Assembly (NCBI RefSeq): GCF_000021325.1
Contig: NC_011365.1
Span: forward strand, 2,818,001 to 2,882,000
Source of the DNA: Gluconacetobacter diazotrophicus PA1 5
GTDB lineage: Bacteria > Pseudomonadota > Alphaproteobacteria > Acetobacterales > Acetobacteraceae
Reading direction: 5' to 3'
DNA length: 64,000 nt
A model generated the notes under the pieces. The model worked only from the letters and a program-made list of their open reading frames with translations, made no database searches and had not been told where the DNA came from. Shown piece by piece: positions 7,904 through 15,312 of this stretch (position 1 is the stretch's first letter; every line of letters begins with the position of its first letter). Made by a program: the position numbers and the translations under genes.

Positions 7904-8806
7904 ATGTCCGGTTCAGCCGCCCGTTTCGTCTGGCCCAACAGTTTCAGCGTGGACGCGGCCGGCGTGCCGCGCGCGGGCGCGCGACTGTTCTTCTACCAGA
8001 CCGGGACGACGACGCCGCAGGCGACCTATGCCGATGCTGGGCTGACGGTTCCCAATGCGAACCCCGTCATCGCCGATGAAAACGGCCAGTTCGGCAGCAT
8101 CTTCCTGCTGGGCGCCCCGTCCTATGCCGTGGCGCTGGAGGATGGGGAGGGCAATCCGGTCTGGACGATGGACCCGGTCGGCGCGGCGGGCGGGGGCGTG
8201 GGGGCGGTGCCGGTCGGGACCGTTGCGGATTACGCGGGCGCCACGGCCCCCGCCGGGTGGATGCTGTGCTGCGGCCAGGCGGTCAGCCGCGCGACCTATG
8301 CCGCGCTGTTCGCCGTCATCGGCACCACGTTCGGGGCCGGGGACGGGGCGACCACCTTCGGGCTTCCGGACCTGCGCGGCCGGGTGGCGGCGGGCGTCGA
8401 CAGCATGGGCGGCACGGCGGCCAACCTGCTGACGATGGCGGGGGCCGGCATCAACGGCGTGCAACTGGGGGCCGCGGGCGGCAGCCAGATGGCGCCGTCG
8501 CATACCCACGCCGTGACCGACCCCGGACATGCCCACGCGGTGACGGACCCGGGCCATGCGCACGGGCCGGGCAGCGGCACCGGCTTCGTCGTCCCGCAGG
8601 GAACGGGCGGCGAGATCGTGACCTTCGATGGCGGAAGCCTGACGCCGGAACATGCGACCGCGCAGACGACGGCCGATACCACCGGTGTCACGGTGGATAC
8701 GGCGACGACGGGCATCACCCTGGCCGCCGCCGGGACGGGCGCCAGCCAGAACGTGCAGCCCACGCTGATGCTGAACAAGATCATCTACACCGGGGTGGGG
8801 GGATGA
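7904..8806 (+). CDS. Tail fibre protein with phage collar domain (300 aa)
   Basis: Receptor-binding or tail-tip protein. Residues 1-90 form an N-terminal attachment region (FVWPNSFSVDAAGVPRAGARL, FFYQTGTTTPQATYADAGLT, then NPVIADENGQFGSIFL), common at the head of podovirus fibres. Residues ~105-175 are a collar domain: PVGTVADYAG, APAGWMLCCGQAVSRATYAALFAVIGTTFGAGDGATTFGLPDLRGR, which contains the diagnostic GW.LC.GQ, YA.LF..IGT.FG.G and PDLRGR elements. A His-rich stretch (SHTHAVTDPGHAHAVTDPGH) and a trimer-like tip NKIIYTG end the protein. The stop overlaps the next ATG (ATGA). Confidence 0.85.
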   Translation: MSGSAARFVWPNSFSVDAAGVPRAGARLFFYQTGTTTPQATYADAGLTVPNANPVIADENGQFGSIFLLGAPSYAVALEDGEGNPVWTMDPVGAAGGGVGAVPVGTVADYAGATAPAGWMLCCGQAVSRATYAALFAVIGTTFGAGDGATTFGLPDLRGRVAAGVDSMGGTAANLLTMAGAGINGVQLGAAGGSQMAPSHTHAVTDPGHAHAVTDPGHAHGPGSGTGFVVPQGTGGEIVTFDGGSLTPEHATAQTTADTTGVTVDTATTGITLAAAGTGASQNVQPTLMLNKIIYTGVGG

Positions 8807-9276
8807 TCGGCGCGGGAGCGCACATTTCGGACTATCCGAAAGAAAGCGGGAAAACCATGGTGGATGAAAACCTGGTTCTGGACCCTGCCGAGACGTCGGA
8901 AACGCTGCGCCGGCACGGTGCGCGGATCGGGCGGCTGGAGGCCGGGCAGCAGGACATGATGATGAAGCTGGTCGAGATTTCGGCCGAAGGGCGCGCGCGC
9001 GGCGCGCATCAGGACCGGCGGGCCGATCGCGACCTGGAGCAGACGCGCCAGGCGATCGTGGATTTACGCCGCGAAATGCGCGAGGCGATTGCCGAGACCA
9101 CCGCGCCGCTGGCGGAATCGCAGCGGACGCTGATCCGGATGAACGCGGAAATCGCAGGCGGAGTCAAGATGATCCGCAATGCGGGATTCGCGCTGGGGGG
9201 TGTGGTGTCGGCGCTGCTGGGCTATCAGCCCTTTACCGCGTGGCTGGGCCGAATCATCCAGGGCGGGGGGTCGTGA
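8803..9276 (+). CDS. Coiled-coil protein with C-terminal membrane helix (157 aa)
   Basis: Unrecognised. Two starts are possible: ATG 8803, coupled to the fibre stop by ATGA, and ATG 8857 (MVDENLVLDPAE...). After ~35 residues there is a long amphipathic, heptad-like region (LRRHGARIGRLEAGQQDMM ... LEQTRQAIVDLRREMREAI). A single hydrophobic helix follows (NAGFALGGVVSALLGYQPF) and a short amphipathic tail. The arrangement, and the lysozyme-like gene directly downstream with TGATG coupling, suggest a lysis-module protein (holin or spanin-like) or a membrane-anchored accessory. No holin signature was recognised. Confidence 0.6.
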   Translation: MIGAGAHISDYPKESGKTMVDENLVLDPAETSETLRRHGARIGRLEAGQQDMMMKLVEISAEGRARGAHQDRRADRDLEQTRQAIVDLRREMREAIAETTAPLAESQRTLIRMNAEIAGGVKMIRNAGFALGGVVSALLGYQPFTAWLGRIIQGGGS

Positions 9277-9758
9277 TGGGCGGCATCGATCCCGGCGATC
9301 TGAAATGGCGGATCGTGGCGCCGGCGCTGGACCGGCTGGGCCTGGGCGGGCCGGCGGCCGTCAACCTGCTGACCGGCACCGCGCTGGTGGAATCGCGCGC
9401 CGCGCGGCTGGTGCAGGGCGGTGGCGGGCCGGCCCTGGGCCTGTGGCAGATGGAACCCGCGACGCATGACGCCCTGTGGCGGATGATGGGCGGCGATTCG
9501 GCCCATGCCGACCTGGAAACCCGTGTGCGGCGCATGACCTGTTCGGACATTCCGCGCGTGCGGCAGATGATCGGCAACCTGCGCTATGGCTGCGCGATGG
9601 CGCGGGTGAAGTACCGCTTCGACCCAGAGGCGCTTCCGGATGAGAAAAACCCGGACGCACTCTGCGCCTATTGGAAGCGTGTCTATAACACGGCACTGGG
9701 CGCCGGGGCGGTCGACGCGGTGCATGTGGCGGCCTTCGCGACTGCGATCGCGGCCTGA
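9276..9758 (+). CDS. Lysozyme/transglycosylase-like phage protein (160 aa)
   Basis: The ATG at 9276 overlaps the upstream stop (TGATG); an in-frame GTG at 9240 is less likely. The pattern LTGTALVESRAARLVQGGGGPALGLWQMEPATHDALW matches lysozyme-like lytic folds, with Glu of VES as candidate general acid and GLWQM as the substrate-groove segment. A second conserved block, NLRYGCAMARVKYRF...LPDEKNPDALCAYWKRVYNT, is shared with phage proteins of this size in alphaproteobacterial phages (from memory). It likely cuts peptidoglycan, either as endolysin or as a virion-associated enzyme. The surrounding membrane proteins favour a lysis role. Confidence 0.6.
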   Translation: MGGIDPGDLKWRIVAPALDRLGLGGPAAVNLLTGTALVESRAARLVQGGGGPALGLWQMEPATHDALWRMMGGDSAHADLETRVRRMTCSDIPRVRQMIGNLRYGCAMARVKYRFDPEALPDEKNPDALCAYWKRVYNTALGAGAVDAVHVAAFATAIAA

Positions 9759-9759
9759 A

Positions 9760-9920
9760 AAGCGTGCCTGGAGAGGCGCGCTGGAGGCGATCCGACGTGC
9801 GTCTGCTGCGCGCCGGTGCTCACGGCCACCAGGCCGCTGCGCTCCGGTGCTCGCAGACACACGCCGGGCGCTTCACTTCGTTCCGCTCTCGCTCACCAGC
9901 ACGCCTCTCCAGGCGCGCTT
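9760..9920. repeat. Long-stem intergenic repeat, copy A
   Basis: Bounded by 24-nt arms (9760-9783 and 9897-9920) that are complementary except for two G/T-type changes, starting two bases after the stop of the lysozyme-like gene. On the reverse strand the interior begins GCTGGTGAGCGAGAG and ends GGATCGCCTCCAGCG. The same inner blocks occur in copies at 34930-35096 and 38765-38858, although the outer arms differ in sequence at every locus. Confidence 0.75.
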
Positions 9921-9980
9921 CGGAGTGATGGGCGCGGGCTTTTTCACAATTACTCGAAACGATGGAATTCGGAGAGTCTC

Positions 9981-10760
9981 ATGGACCCGACGACGGTTTT
10001 TCGTACGCTTCTGGCGGCTGTGCCGGGGCGGTATCTGGTCGATGTCGCGGCATTGTGCGGGGTCTGCGCGGCGGTGATGCCGTGGCTGCCGGTGCCGGGG
10101 CGCGCGGGTTCGGCCTATGGCCGGCTGTATGTCGTCCTGAATGTCGTGGCGCAGAATTTTCGCAATGTCACGAACATGGTCCAGCCCGGCCAGGTGTCGG
10201 CCATGCGGCCCGGGTCGGCGCCCGGGGCGGAAGGCGGGCGGCGCCTGCCTCCGCTGGGGCTGGCGCTGCTGCTGGGGGGCGGGATGGCGCTTTCGGGCTG
10301 TACCGCCGGTACGGGCGGCGTGACGATCGATACGGCCGAACTGAATGCCGATGCCGGGGCCATCGCCTTCGCGGCGCAGGCGATCGAATCCGTCCCCGCG
10401 CTGTCGAGCCACCTCAGTGCCGACCAGGTGGCGGAGGTCAACGCGGCGCTGACGCGGATCAAGGAGATCACCGCGCAGATCAACGCCGCGTCCGGCGGCA
10501 CGATCGATATCCAGACCGGGAAGGACTGGGCGTCGTCCCTGGCGTCCGAATTCCAGACGATCCTGACCATCGCCGCGCCGGTCGTGTCCGCCTTCGCGCC
10601 CGGGGTGGGCACCTACATCCAGACCGCCGAGCAGATCATTCCCCTGATCGAGGCCGCCGTGGGTCTGGCGCCGGCCAGCATGGCGGGGGTCGGCGGGGCG
10701 AGGCCGGGCGGGGGCGATGCGCCGGCCCTGCGGGCGGCGCTGTATCGGGGCGTCGCGTAG
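9981..10760 (+). CDS. Membrane protein with an internal lipoprotein signal (259 aa), phage lysis region
   Basis: The ATG at 9981 has GGAG eight bases upstream. Residues ~15-65 hold one or two membrane helices (YLVDVAALCGVCAAVMPWL ... LYVVLNVVAQNF). Residues ~89-107 form a second hydrophobic segment ending in a lipobox (MALSGC, Cys ~107), followed by a soluble helical domain (TAELNADAGAIAFAAQAIE ... TRIKEITAQINAAS). An in-frame ATG at 10203 would give a complete ~185-residue lipoprotein, so the gene may encode two products or be a fusion of a holin-like and a lipoprotein gene. A spanin-like role is inferred only from location and topology. Confidence 0.6.
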   Translation: MDPTTVFRTLLAAVPGRYLVDVAALCGVCAAVMPWLPVPGRAGSAYGRLYVVLNVVAQNFRNVTNMVQPGQVSAMRPGSAPGAEGGRRLPPLGLALLLGGGMALSGCTAGTGGVTIDTAELNADAGAIAFAAQAIESVPALSSHLSADQVAEVNAALTRIKEITAQINAASGGTIDIQTGKDWASSLASEFQTILTIAAPVVSAFAPGVGTYIQTAEQIIPLIEAAVGLAPASMAGVGGARPGGGDAPALRAALYRGVA

Positions 10761-10773
10761 GGGCACGTAAAAA

Positions 10774-10798
10774 AGGCGGCGCCTGCGCAGCGCCGCCT
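10774..10798. terminator. Hairpin with T-run on the reverse strand
   Basis: Perfect 9-bp stem AGGCGGCGC/GCGCCGCCT (10774-10782, 10790-10798) with a 7-base loop. Six A's precede it on the plus strand (10769-10774), so it is a canonical Rho-independent terminator for reverse-strand transcripts. No reverse-strand gene lies immediately upstream; it may stop antisense read-through or act as a stem terminator for the phage gene ending at 10760. Confidence 0.6.
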
Positions 10799-10936
10799 GT
10801 CCCGTCGATAATAACCTGGCTGAAAAATAAACCGTGCGTCTGAAAACGATCTGTAATGAAGGGACCATGGCATGACCTGCATGGGTTGTGGAAATAACAT
10901 CATTGTCATGTGCCTGATGCATGGGGGGAGGGCGTG

Positions 10937-11770
10937 ATGGCGCGGCGGCTGGGCTGCCTGCCGGCGCGGGCGCGCCCCGGGCAGCCGCGCCTGTCGTCGC
11001 TGCGGATGATGGCGCGCACGGCGCCGCCCACGCTGCGGCGCGAGTCCATCGACCCGGCCCCGCTGATGCTGGGCAACGACGTGCTGGGCGACTGCACGTC
11101 GGCGGGGATCGGCAATCATCTGCGGGCCACCGCCGCGCTGGCGGGATTCCAGGTTGCGGTGGAAACGGCGGATGCCGAGGCGTTCTATGCGGTCTCGACC
11201 GGCTATGTCCCGGGGGATCCGTCCACCGACCGGGGCGGGGTGGAGGTCGATGTCCTGACCGTGGCGGGGCGCGACGGCTATGCGCTGGCGGATGCGACCT
11301 TCTATCCGCTGTGGGGATCGGCGGCGCCGGACGACCTGAACGGGCTGCGCAACATCATGGCCGGGCTGGGCGCGGCCTATCTGGGGGTGCAACTGGCACT
11401 GGCGGACCAGCCGGAGGACGGGGTGTGGGATACGACCACGCCGGGCGACCAGACGCCCGGGTCGTGGGGCGGGCATTGCCTGCTGGCCTGGGCCTATGAC
11501 GGGACCGCCGACGATTCGCGGGTGTCGCTGCTGACCTGGGGCGGCATGCGGCACGCGACCTGGCGCTGGGTGCGGTCGCGGATCATGGAGTGCCACGGCC
11601 TGGCCTGGCGGCAATTGATGCCGGCCGGCGGCCTGGCGCCGGACGGCGAGGACTGGGACGCGCTGGTGGCGGCCAACGCGGCGTATCTGGCGGGGGAACC
11701 GGCGCCCCTTACTCGCCGGCCCCCAGCGCCAGGGCGAGCAGGGCCAGGCCCGACAGCAGCAGCAGGCTGA
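10937..11770 (+). CDS. Cysteine-peptidase-like protein (277 aa)
   Basis: Start ATG 10937 is set by GGGGAGGG about 6-13 bases upstream. The protein has MLGNDVLGDCTSAGIGNHL near residue 45, where the Cys-Thr in GDCTSA resembles a papain-fold nucleophile. Around residue 180 it has PGSWGGHCLLAWAYD, which supplies the His, and then VSLLTWGG. This N...GDC ... GGH arrangement occurs in uncharacterised phage and chromosomal proteins; catalytic activity is not shown. It follows the phage lysis group and may be the last phage gene. Its 3' end overlaps the convergent DUF3667 gene by 62 bp. Confidence 0.6.
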   Translation: MARRLGCLPARARPGQPRLSSLRMMARTAPPTLRRESIDPAPLMLGNDVLGDCTSAGIGNHLRATAALAGFQVAVETADAEAFYAVSTGYVPGDPSTDRGGVEVDVLTVAGRDGYALADATFYPLWGSAAPDDLNGLRNIMAGLGAAYLGVQLALADQPEDGVWDTTTPGDQTPGSWGGHCLLAWAYDGTADDSRVSLLTWGGMRHATWRWVRSRIMECHGLAWRQLMPAGGLAPDGEDWDALVAANAAYLAGEPAPLTRRPPAPGRAGPGPTAAAG

Positions 11771-12551
11771 AGAAGGCCGAGGTGACGAACAGGATGGCCA
11801 TGCGCGCCAGCGTGGGCAGCGGGCCCAGGCCGTAGAAGCCGCGCAGGTGCCGGTACAGATGCACCGGCGGCCCCAGCAGCAGCAGGTTTCCCGCATCGCC
11901 CACCAGGCGGGTGGCGATCGTCGAGGCGGTGAAGACCACGAAGGCGAAGCTGAGCGAATGGACCGAGAAGATGACGTGGTCGTACAGCGGGCGGCGCGTC
12001 GGCCAGTAGTACAGCACCCACAGGATGGCCGCCGAGATCGGGAGCAGCAGCAGGATGAAGCGTTCCGACCACTCGCCCATCACGTTCAGCACCTCGCCCG
12101 GATTGTCCGCCGCGTTCAGGGCGTGGGTGCGGACCCATGCGGTGGCCCGCGCGTGGCCGGCCCAGGACCATGTGTTCATCCCGGCGGCCAGTTCCGCGCG
12201 GGAGGCGGGGTCCAGGCCGGAATGGTGCCGGGCCGGTGACACCAGCGAATGGATGGTGAACATCATCAGCAGCACGACGAAGAACATGCGGATCGGCGGG
12301 ATTTCCGACGCCCGGCGGCCCGCGATGTAATCCTGCGTCAGCCCGGCGGGGGCGAGGACCAGCCGGTGGATGGTGCGGCCGAACTTGCCGTCGGCGTGGG
12401 TCAGCATCTCCATGAACTCGGCGCACAGTTCCCACACCGAACGGTGGGGCGGCCCGCCCTCCTGCCCGCAATGGTGGCACCATTCCCCGACCAGGACGGT
12501 GCCGCAGTTCAGGCAGGCGGTGCCGGCCGGGGAAGGGGCGTCGTGCGTCAT
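11709..12551 (-). CDS. DUF3667 family membrane protein (280 aa)
   Basis: Reverse strand, ATG at 12551. The N-terminus has a zinc-ribbon-like CLNCGTVLVGEWCHHCGQ (two CxxC pairs, residues ~15-30), then LTQDYIAGRRASEIPPIRMFFVVLLMMFTIHS, the RxxYxxPxR..F-type segment that marks DUF3667. Five or so membrane helices follow (LLLLPISAAILWVLYYW, SFAFVVFTASTIA, RMAILFVTSAFFSLLLLSG). Its function is unknown in the family. It is divergent from bacterioferritin and convergent with the peptidase-like gene. Confidence 0.8.
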   Translation of the reverse strand: MTHDAPSPAGTACLNCGTVLVGEWCHHCGQEGGPPHRSVWELCAEFMEMLTHADGKFGRTIHRLVLAPAGLTQDYIAGRRASEIPPIRMFFVVLLMMFTIHSLVSPARHHSGLDPASRAELAAGMNTWSWAGHARATAWVRTHALNAADNPGEVLNVMGEWSERFILLLLPISAAILWVLYYWPTRRPLYDHVIFSVHSLSFAFVVFTASTIATRLVGDAGNLLLLGPPVHLYRHLRGFYGLGPLPTLARMAILFVTSAFFSLLLLSGLALLALALGAGE

Positions 12552-12649
12552 GGCGAAAGGGGTCTCCGGCTGGTGGGGGGCCAGTCTAGGATAAACCTTC
12601 CAGTTTCGAACAGATGCGGCCCGCGCGCGGCGTGCCGGGCGTTGCGATT

Positions 12650-12668
12650 GAGAATGAATAAGTTTATC
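12650..12668. promoter_or_regulatory. Fur-box-like site upstream of bfr
   Basis: GAGAATGAATAAGTTTATC matches the classical 19-bp Fur consensus (GATAATGATAATCATTATC) at 14 of 19 positions by eye. It lies ~95 bp upstream of bfr and ~100 bp upstream of the divergent DUF3667 gene, in an AT-rich stretch. Iron control of bacterioferritin is known in many bacteria; which regulator (Fur, Irr) binds here is inference. Confidence 0.45.
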
Positions 12669-12762
12669 ATATTGATATTGAATGGTTTTTTCGATTTACA
12701 GGCGGGGCCGGCCGCGCTAGGGATAGAATCGAGACGATTCCACCCATTGACGAGGTCGAACC

Positions 12763-13251
12763 ATGCCGATCAAGGACCCGAAGGTCATCGAGCACCTGAA
12801 CACCCAGCTGACGAACGAGCTGACGGCGATCAACCAGTATTTCCTGCACGCCCGCACCCTGCGCCACTGGGGCGTCACCCTGCTGGGCAAGAAGGAATAT
12901 GAGGAATCGATCGAGGAGATGCGCCACGCCGACTGGCTGATCGAGCGCATTCTGTTTCTGGGTGGCCTGCCGAACGTGCAGCGGCTGAACACCATCCTGA
13001 TCGGCCAGGACGTGAAGGAGATCCTGGAGTGCGACCTGAAGCTCGAGGAAAAGGCGATCAACGACCTGCGTGAAGGCATCGCGTATTGCGAGAGCGTGCG
13101 CGACTACGTCTCGCGCGACCTTCTGCTGAAGATCCTCGAGAACGAGGAAGAGCACGAGGACTTCCTCGACCGCCAGTTCGACCTGATCAAGCAGGTCGGG
13201 ATCGAGCGGTACATCCACCTGAACGCCGCCCCGGCGCCCGAGCAGGACTGA
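12763..13251 (+). CDS. bfr: Bacterioferritin (162 aa)
   Basis: Iron-storage protein forming a 24-subunit haem-containing shell; oxidises Fe(II) and deposits ferric mineral in the cytoplasm. Full family length. All di-iron ferroxidase ligands are visible: Glu19, Glu52, His55, Glu95, Glu128 and His131, and the haem ligand Met53 is present in ESIEEMRHAD. Typical blocks are ELTAINQYFLHAR, ERILFLGGLP and DYVSRDLL. A GAGGT sequence precedes the ATG. No bacterioferritin-associated ferredoxin is visible nearby. A hairpin follows the stop. Confidence 0.96.
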   Translation: MPIKDPKVIEHLNTQLTNELTAINQYFLHARTLRHWGVTLLGKKEYEESIEEMRHADWLIERILFLGGLPNVQRLNTILIGQDVKEILECDLKLEEKAINDLREGIAYCESVRDYVSRDLLLKILENEEEHEDFLDRQFDLIKQVGIERYIHLNAAPAPEQD

Positions 13252-13259
13252 GCGGGACC

Positions 13260-13285
13260 AGGGCGTCCCCCGACGGGGATGCCCT
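13260..13285 (+). terminator. Hairpin after bfr
   Basis: AGGGCGTCCCC (13260-13270) pairs with GGGGATGCCCT (13275-13285) with one G/A mismatch, 9 bases after the bfr stop. Only a weak T-rich stretch (CATTTCATTCT) follows at some distance. Confidence 0.55.
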
Positions 13286-13304
13286 GAAACCGGATCATTT
13301 CATT

Positions 13305-13991
13305 CTACCGGGCCGCGCCCATGTCTTCCGGGCGGGGCCACATGATCTGGGTCATGCCCATGTCCAGGTCGTGCCAGCGTGCCATGGCTGTCAGGCAGCC
13401 GGGGCCGATCAGGTCCACGGTGCGCCGGCCATCAGTCCCGCAATCCTGAATCCTGCCGCCCCGGTTCCTCTCGCCCGGATCGCCCTCCCTCCGGCGGGCG
13501 AGGGCGGGCGGGCCGTTTTCGGCCAAGTCTTCCGCCGATACATCGTCCGCCGGGGTGCGGCGTGGCAGCCAGTGGCCGGCGCCGGCCAGGCACGCGCCCA
13601 GCAGCGTGACCGCCGCCGCGAAGGGGGCCAGGACGTGGCGATGCGGGATGACCCGGCGCAGCATGCCGCGCACGCGGGCGTCCTCGCCGGCCTGGGCCGC
13701 CGAAATCGCATCGAGGAAGCGGCTTTCGGTCGTGCTGAGGGTCTGCGCGGCGGGCAGGCCGAGATCCAGCGCCTGCATCTTCAGCACCGCCAGCCGGTTC
13801 AGCGCCGTGCGGAAGGCCGCCGTCACGTCGTCGAAATCCCGGCGGAAGCACGGCATGAACAGGCCGGCCGGCGCGCGGCCCGTCCGCTGGCCCCCGGCCG
13901 GGTGCGGCGGGCCGGCCAGGCGGCGGAGCGTCCACACCGCCAGCCTTTCGCTGCATGAGAGATCATTCAGGATCGTCAGGCCTGCTGTCAT
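13305..13991 (-). CDS. Hypothetical protein (228 aa)
   Basis: Unrecognised. Reverse strand, ATG at 13991 with no convincing ribosome binding site. It begins MTAGLTILNDLSCSERLAVWTLRRLA, with a C-F-R-R-D-F segment ~50, a helical middle (FRTALNRLAVLKMQALDLGLP), one hydrophobic segment (VLAPFAAAVTLLGACLAGAG) and a polar, low-complexity C-terminus. Convergent with bfr. The C-terminal third is Arg/Gly/Pro-rich and could be read past a frameshift, so the annotated end is uncertain. Confidence 0.5.
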   Translation of the reverse strand: MTAGLTILNDLSCSERLAVWTLRRLAGPPHPAGGQRTGRAPAGLFMPCFRRDFDDVTAAFRTALNRLAVLKMQALDLGLPAAQTLSTTESRFLDAISAAQAGEDARVRGMLRRVIPHRHVLAPFAAAVTLLGACLAGAGHWLPRRTPADDVSAEDLAENGPPALARRREGDPGERNRGGRIQDCGTDGRRTVDLIGPGCLTAMARWHDLDMGMTQIMWPRPEDMGAAR

Positions 13992-14042
13992 GGCACCATC
14001 CGAATCCGTGGACTCGGTCCTCTGATGTGATGGCCCACTCTA

Positions 14043-14066
14043 ATTGCGATCGCCTCGCAATTGCAA
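14043..14066. promoter_or_regulatory. Inverted repeat ATTGCGA-N5-TCGCAAT
   Basis: Perfect 7-bp arms (14043-14049, 14055-14061) in the AT-rich gap between two divergent genes (starts 13991 and 14264), continuing into TTGCAA. The 13-mer CTCGCAATTGCAA (14054-14066) recurs at 38689-38701 upstream of the split TonB receptor. A second GCAATTG...CGCAAT pair follows at 14105-14127. It may be an operator; the regulator is unknown. Confidence 0.4.
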
Positions 14067-14197
14067 TGTGTAAATGCGCACGCCCGGCTGTCGTCGAAAG
14101 GTGGTTGCAATTGATAGTCGATCGCAATACGGTCGGGTTCTCACGGCGTTGCCCGACCGAGTGTCGATTTCCCAACCCTGTCGCCGTGACAACTCAC

Positions 14198-14230
14198 GCG
14201 GCATCGTCCCCCGTGCGGGGGCGATGCCGC
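14198..14230 (+). promoter_or_regulatory. Leader hairpin upstream of the 14264 gene
   Basis: A very stable stem: GCGGCATCG-T-CCCCC pairs with GGGGGCGATGCCGC (14198-14230) leaving one bulged T and a GTGC loop, followed by CTTTCCCTTTCC. It lies 34 bp upstream of the ATG at 14264 and could act as an attenuator-like terminator or an mRNA-stabilising leader. Confidence 0.5.
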
Positions 14231-14263
14231 CTTTCCCTTTCCTGCATGGAGGCCGATCCGACC

Positions 14264-15241
14264 ATGAGCGAAACCACGGGGTGTACGGCCGACTGGCATC
14301 TGGCGCATTCCCGCCCGGGCCTGTTCCTGGAGTATTTCGATCCACGCCGCCCCTTTGCCCTGCGGATCAACACGCTGGTGGGGCGCTTCGGCGATGTGCA
14401 GCGCCTGTGCGACGGCGGCGAGGCGCGGCCCGAGTTCGTGCGGCTGCGCAATGAGCTGGCGTTCCACCTGGTGAAGATGTCGCGGTGGTGGGGCTTCGAT
14501 TTCTGCCCGCGCGGGGTGACGGGCGTGCGCAACCCGCTGTTCATGGCCTGCGTCAAGGCGCATGTCGAACGATCGGCCGATGACGAGGCGCTGTTCGACC
14601 TGTTCACGATGCAGCGGCACATGCATGCCGGCGATCCGGGCCATATCCTGGTCCTGGGGCGCGACCCCGGCGCCGACCCGGCGATCTGCGTCCTGTATGG
14701 CGTCGACGGGCAGCGGCATTTCCGCTTCGCCATCGGATCACCCGGGCGGGAGCCGACCTGGAACCGGCAGGACTATCCCGATTTCGCCAGCGCCTGGCTG
14801 GCGGCGTGGGCCGTCCATGCCCTGATCCGCGACGACGAGGCGGGCCGGCGGGAGTTCGAGACCGCGCAGCGCGAGCACGATGCCGCGCGGGCCTGGCACC
14901 AGCGGCATTTCCACCGCTGCGACGCGCACCCGGTCATCCCGCTTTATGCCGACGCCCACGCGCATCTGTCGGGCTGCCGGTCCGAATTCGGGCGGAGCGA
15001 ATTCCGCGCCATCGTCAACAAGCTGGCATTCGACATCGCCCGGATGGCGGTGCAGCGGCACATGACGCTGGCGGACGCGATGAAGGAGGGCGACGGGCGG
15101 GACATCCATCCCTGCATGGCCAATACGGTCAGGCGGCGCGCCCGGGCCTATGTCGCCACCTGCCTCGATCCCCTCGTCAGGGCCGAGATGGATGCGCTGC
15201 TGGACGGCGTGCTGTACCACCGGCCCAGGCGGTGCGTTTGA
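14264..15241 (+). CDS. Hypothetical protein (325 aa)
   Basis: Unrecognised soluble protein. The ATG at 14264 is preferred because GGAGG lies about 13 bases upstream; a longer form starting at ATG 14246 cannot be excluded. No signal peptide or membrane helix. It is Trp/His/Arg-rich, with blocks HLVKMSRWWGFDFCPRG, GDPGHILVLGRDPGADP, a predicted helical run ETAQREHDAARAWHQRHFHR, and a C-terminal HPCMANTVRRRARAYVATCLD. Preceded by an unusual hairpin leader and an inverted repeat, and followed by a stem-loop, so it is a monocistronic unit. Confidence 0.6.
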   Translation: MSETTGCTADWHLAHSRPGLFLEYFDPRRPFALRINTLVGRFGDVQRLCDGGEARPEFVRLRNELAFHLVKMSRWWGFDFCPRGVTGVRNPLFMACVKAHVERSADDEALFDLFTMQRHMHAGDPGHILVLGRDPGADPAICVLYGVDGQRHFRFAIGSPGREPTWNRQDYPDFASAWLAAWAVHALIRDDEAGRREFETAQREHDAARAWHQRHFHRCDAHPVIPLYADAHAHLSGCRSEFGRSEFRAIVNKLAFDIARMAVQRHMTLADAMKEGDGRDIHPCMANTVRRRARAYVATCLDPLVRAEMDALLDGVLYHRPRRCV

Positions 15242-15257
15242 GAGCCTGGTTGAAAAT

Positions 15258-15296
15258 GCTGGCCGGGTCGGGTGCCCGGGTGACCCGTCCGCCAGC
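15258..15296. terminator. Stem-loop between convergent genes
   Basis: GCTGG...CGGGTC pairs with GACCCG...CCAGC (15258-15296), in the 71-bp gap between the convergent genes ending at 15241 and 15313. No T-run; a probable stem-type or bidirectional terminator. Confidence 0.45.
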
Positions 15297-15312
15297 CTGA
15301 TCAGGCTTCCTC

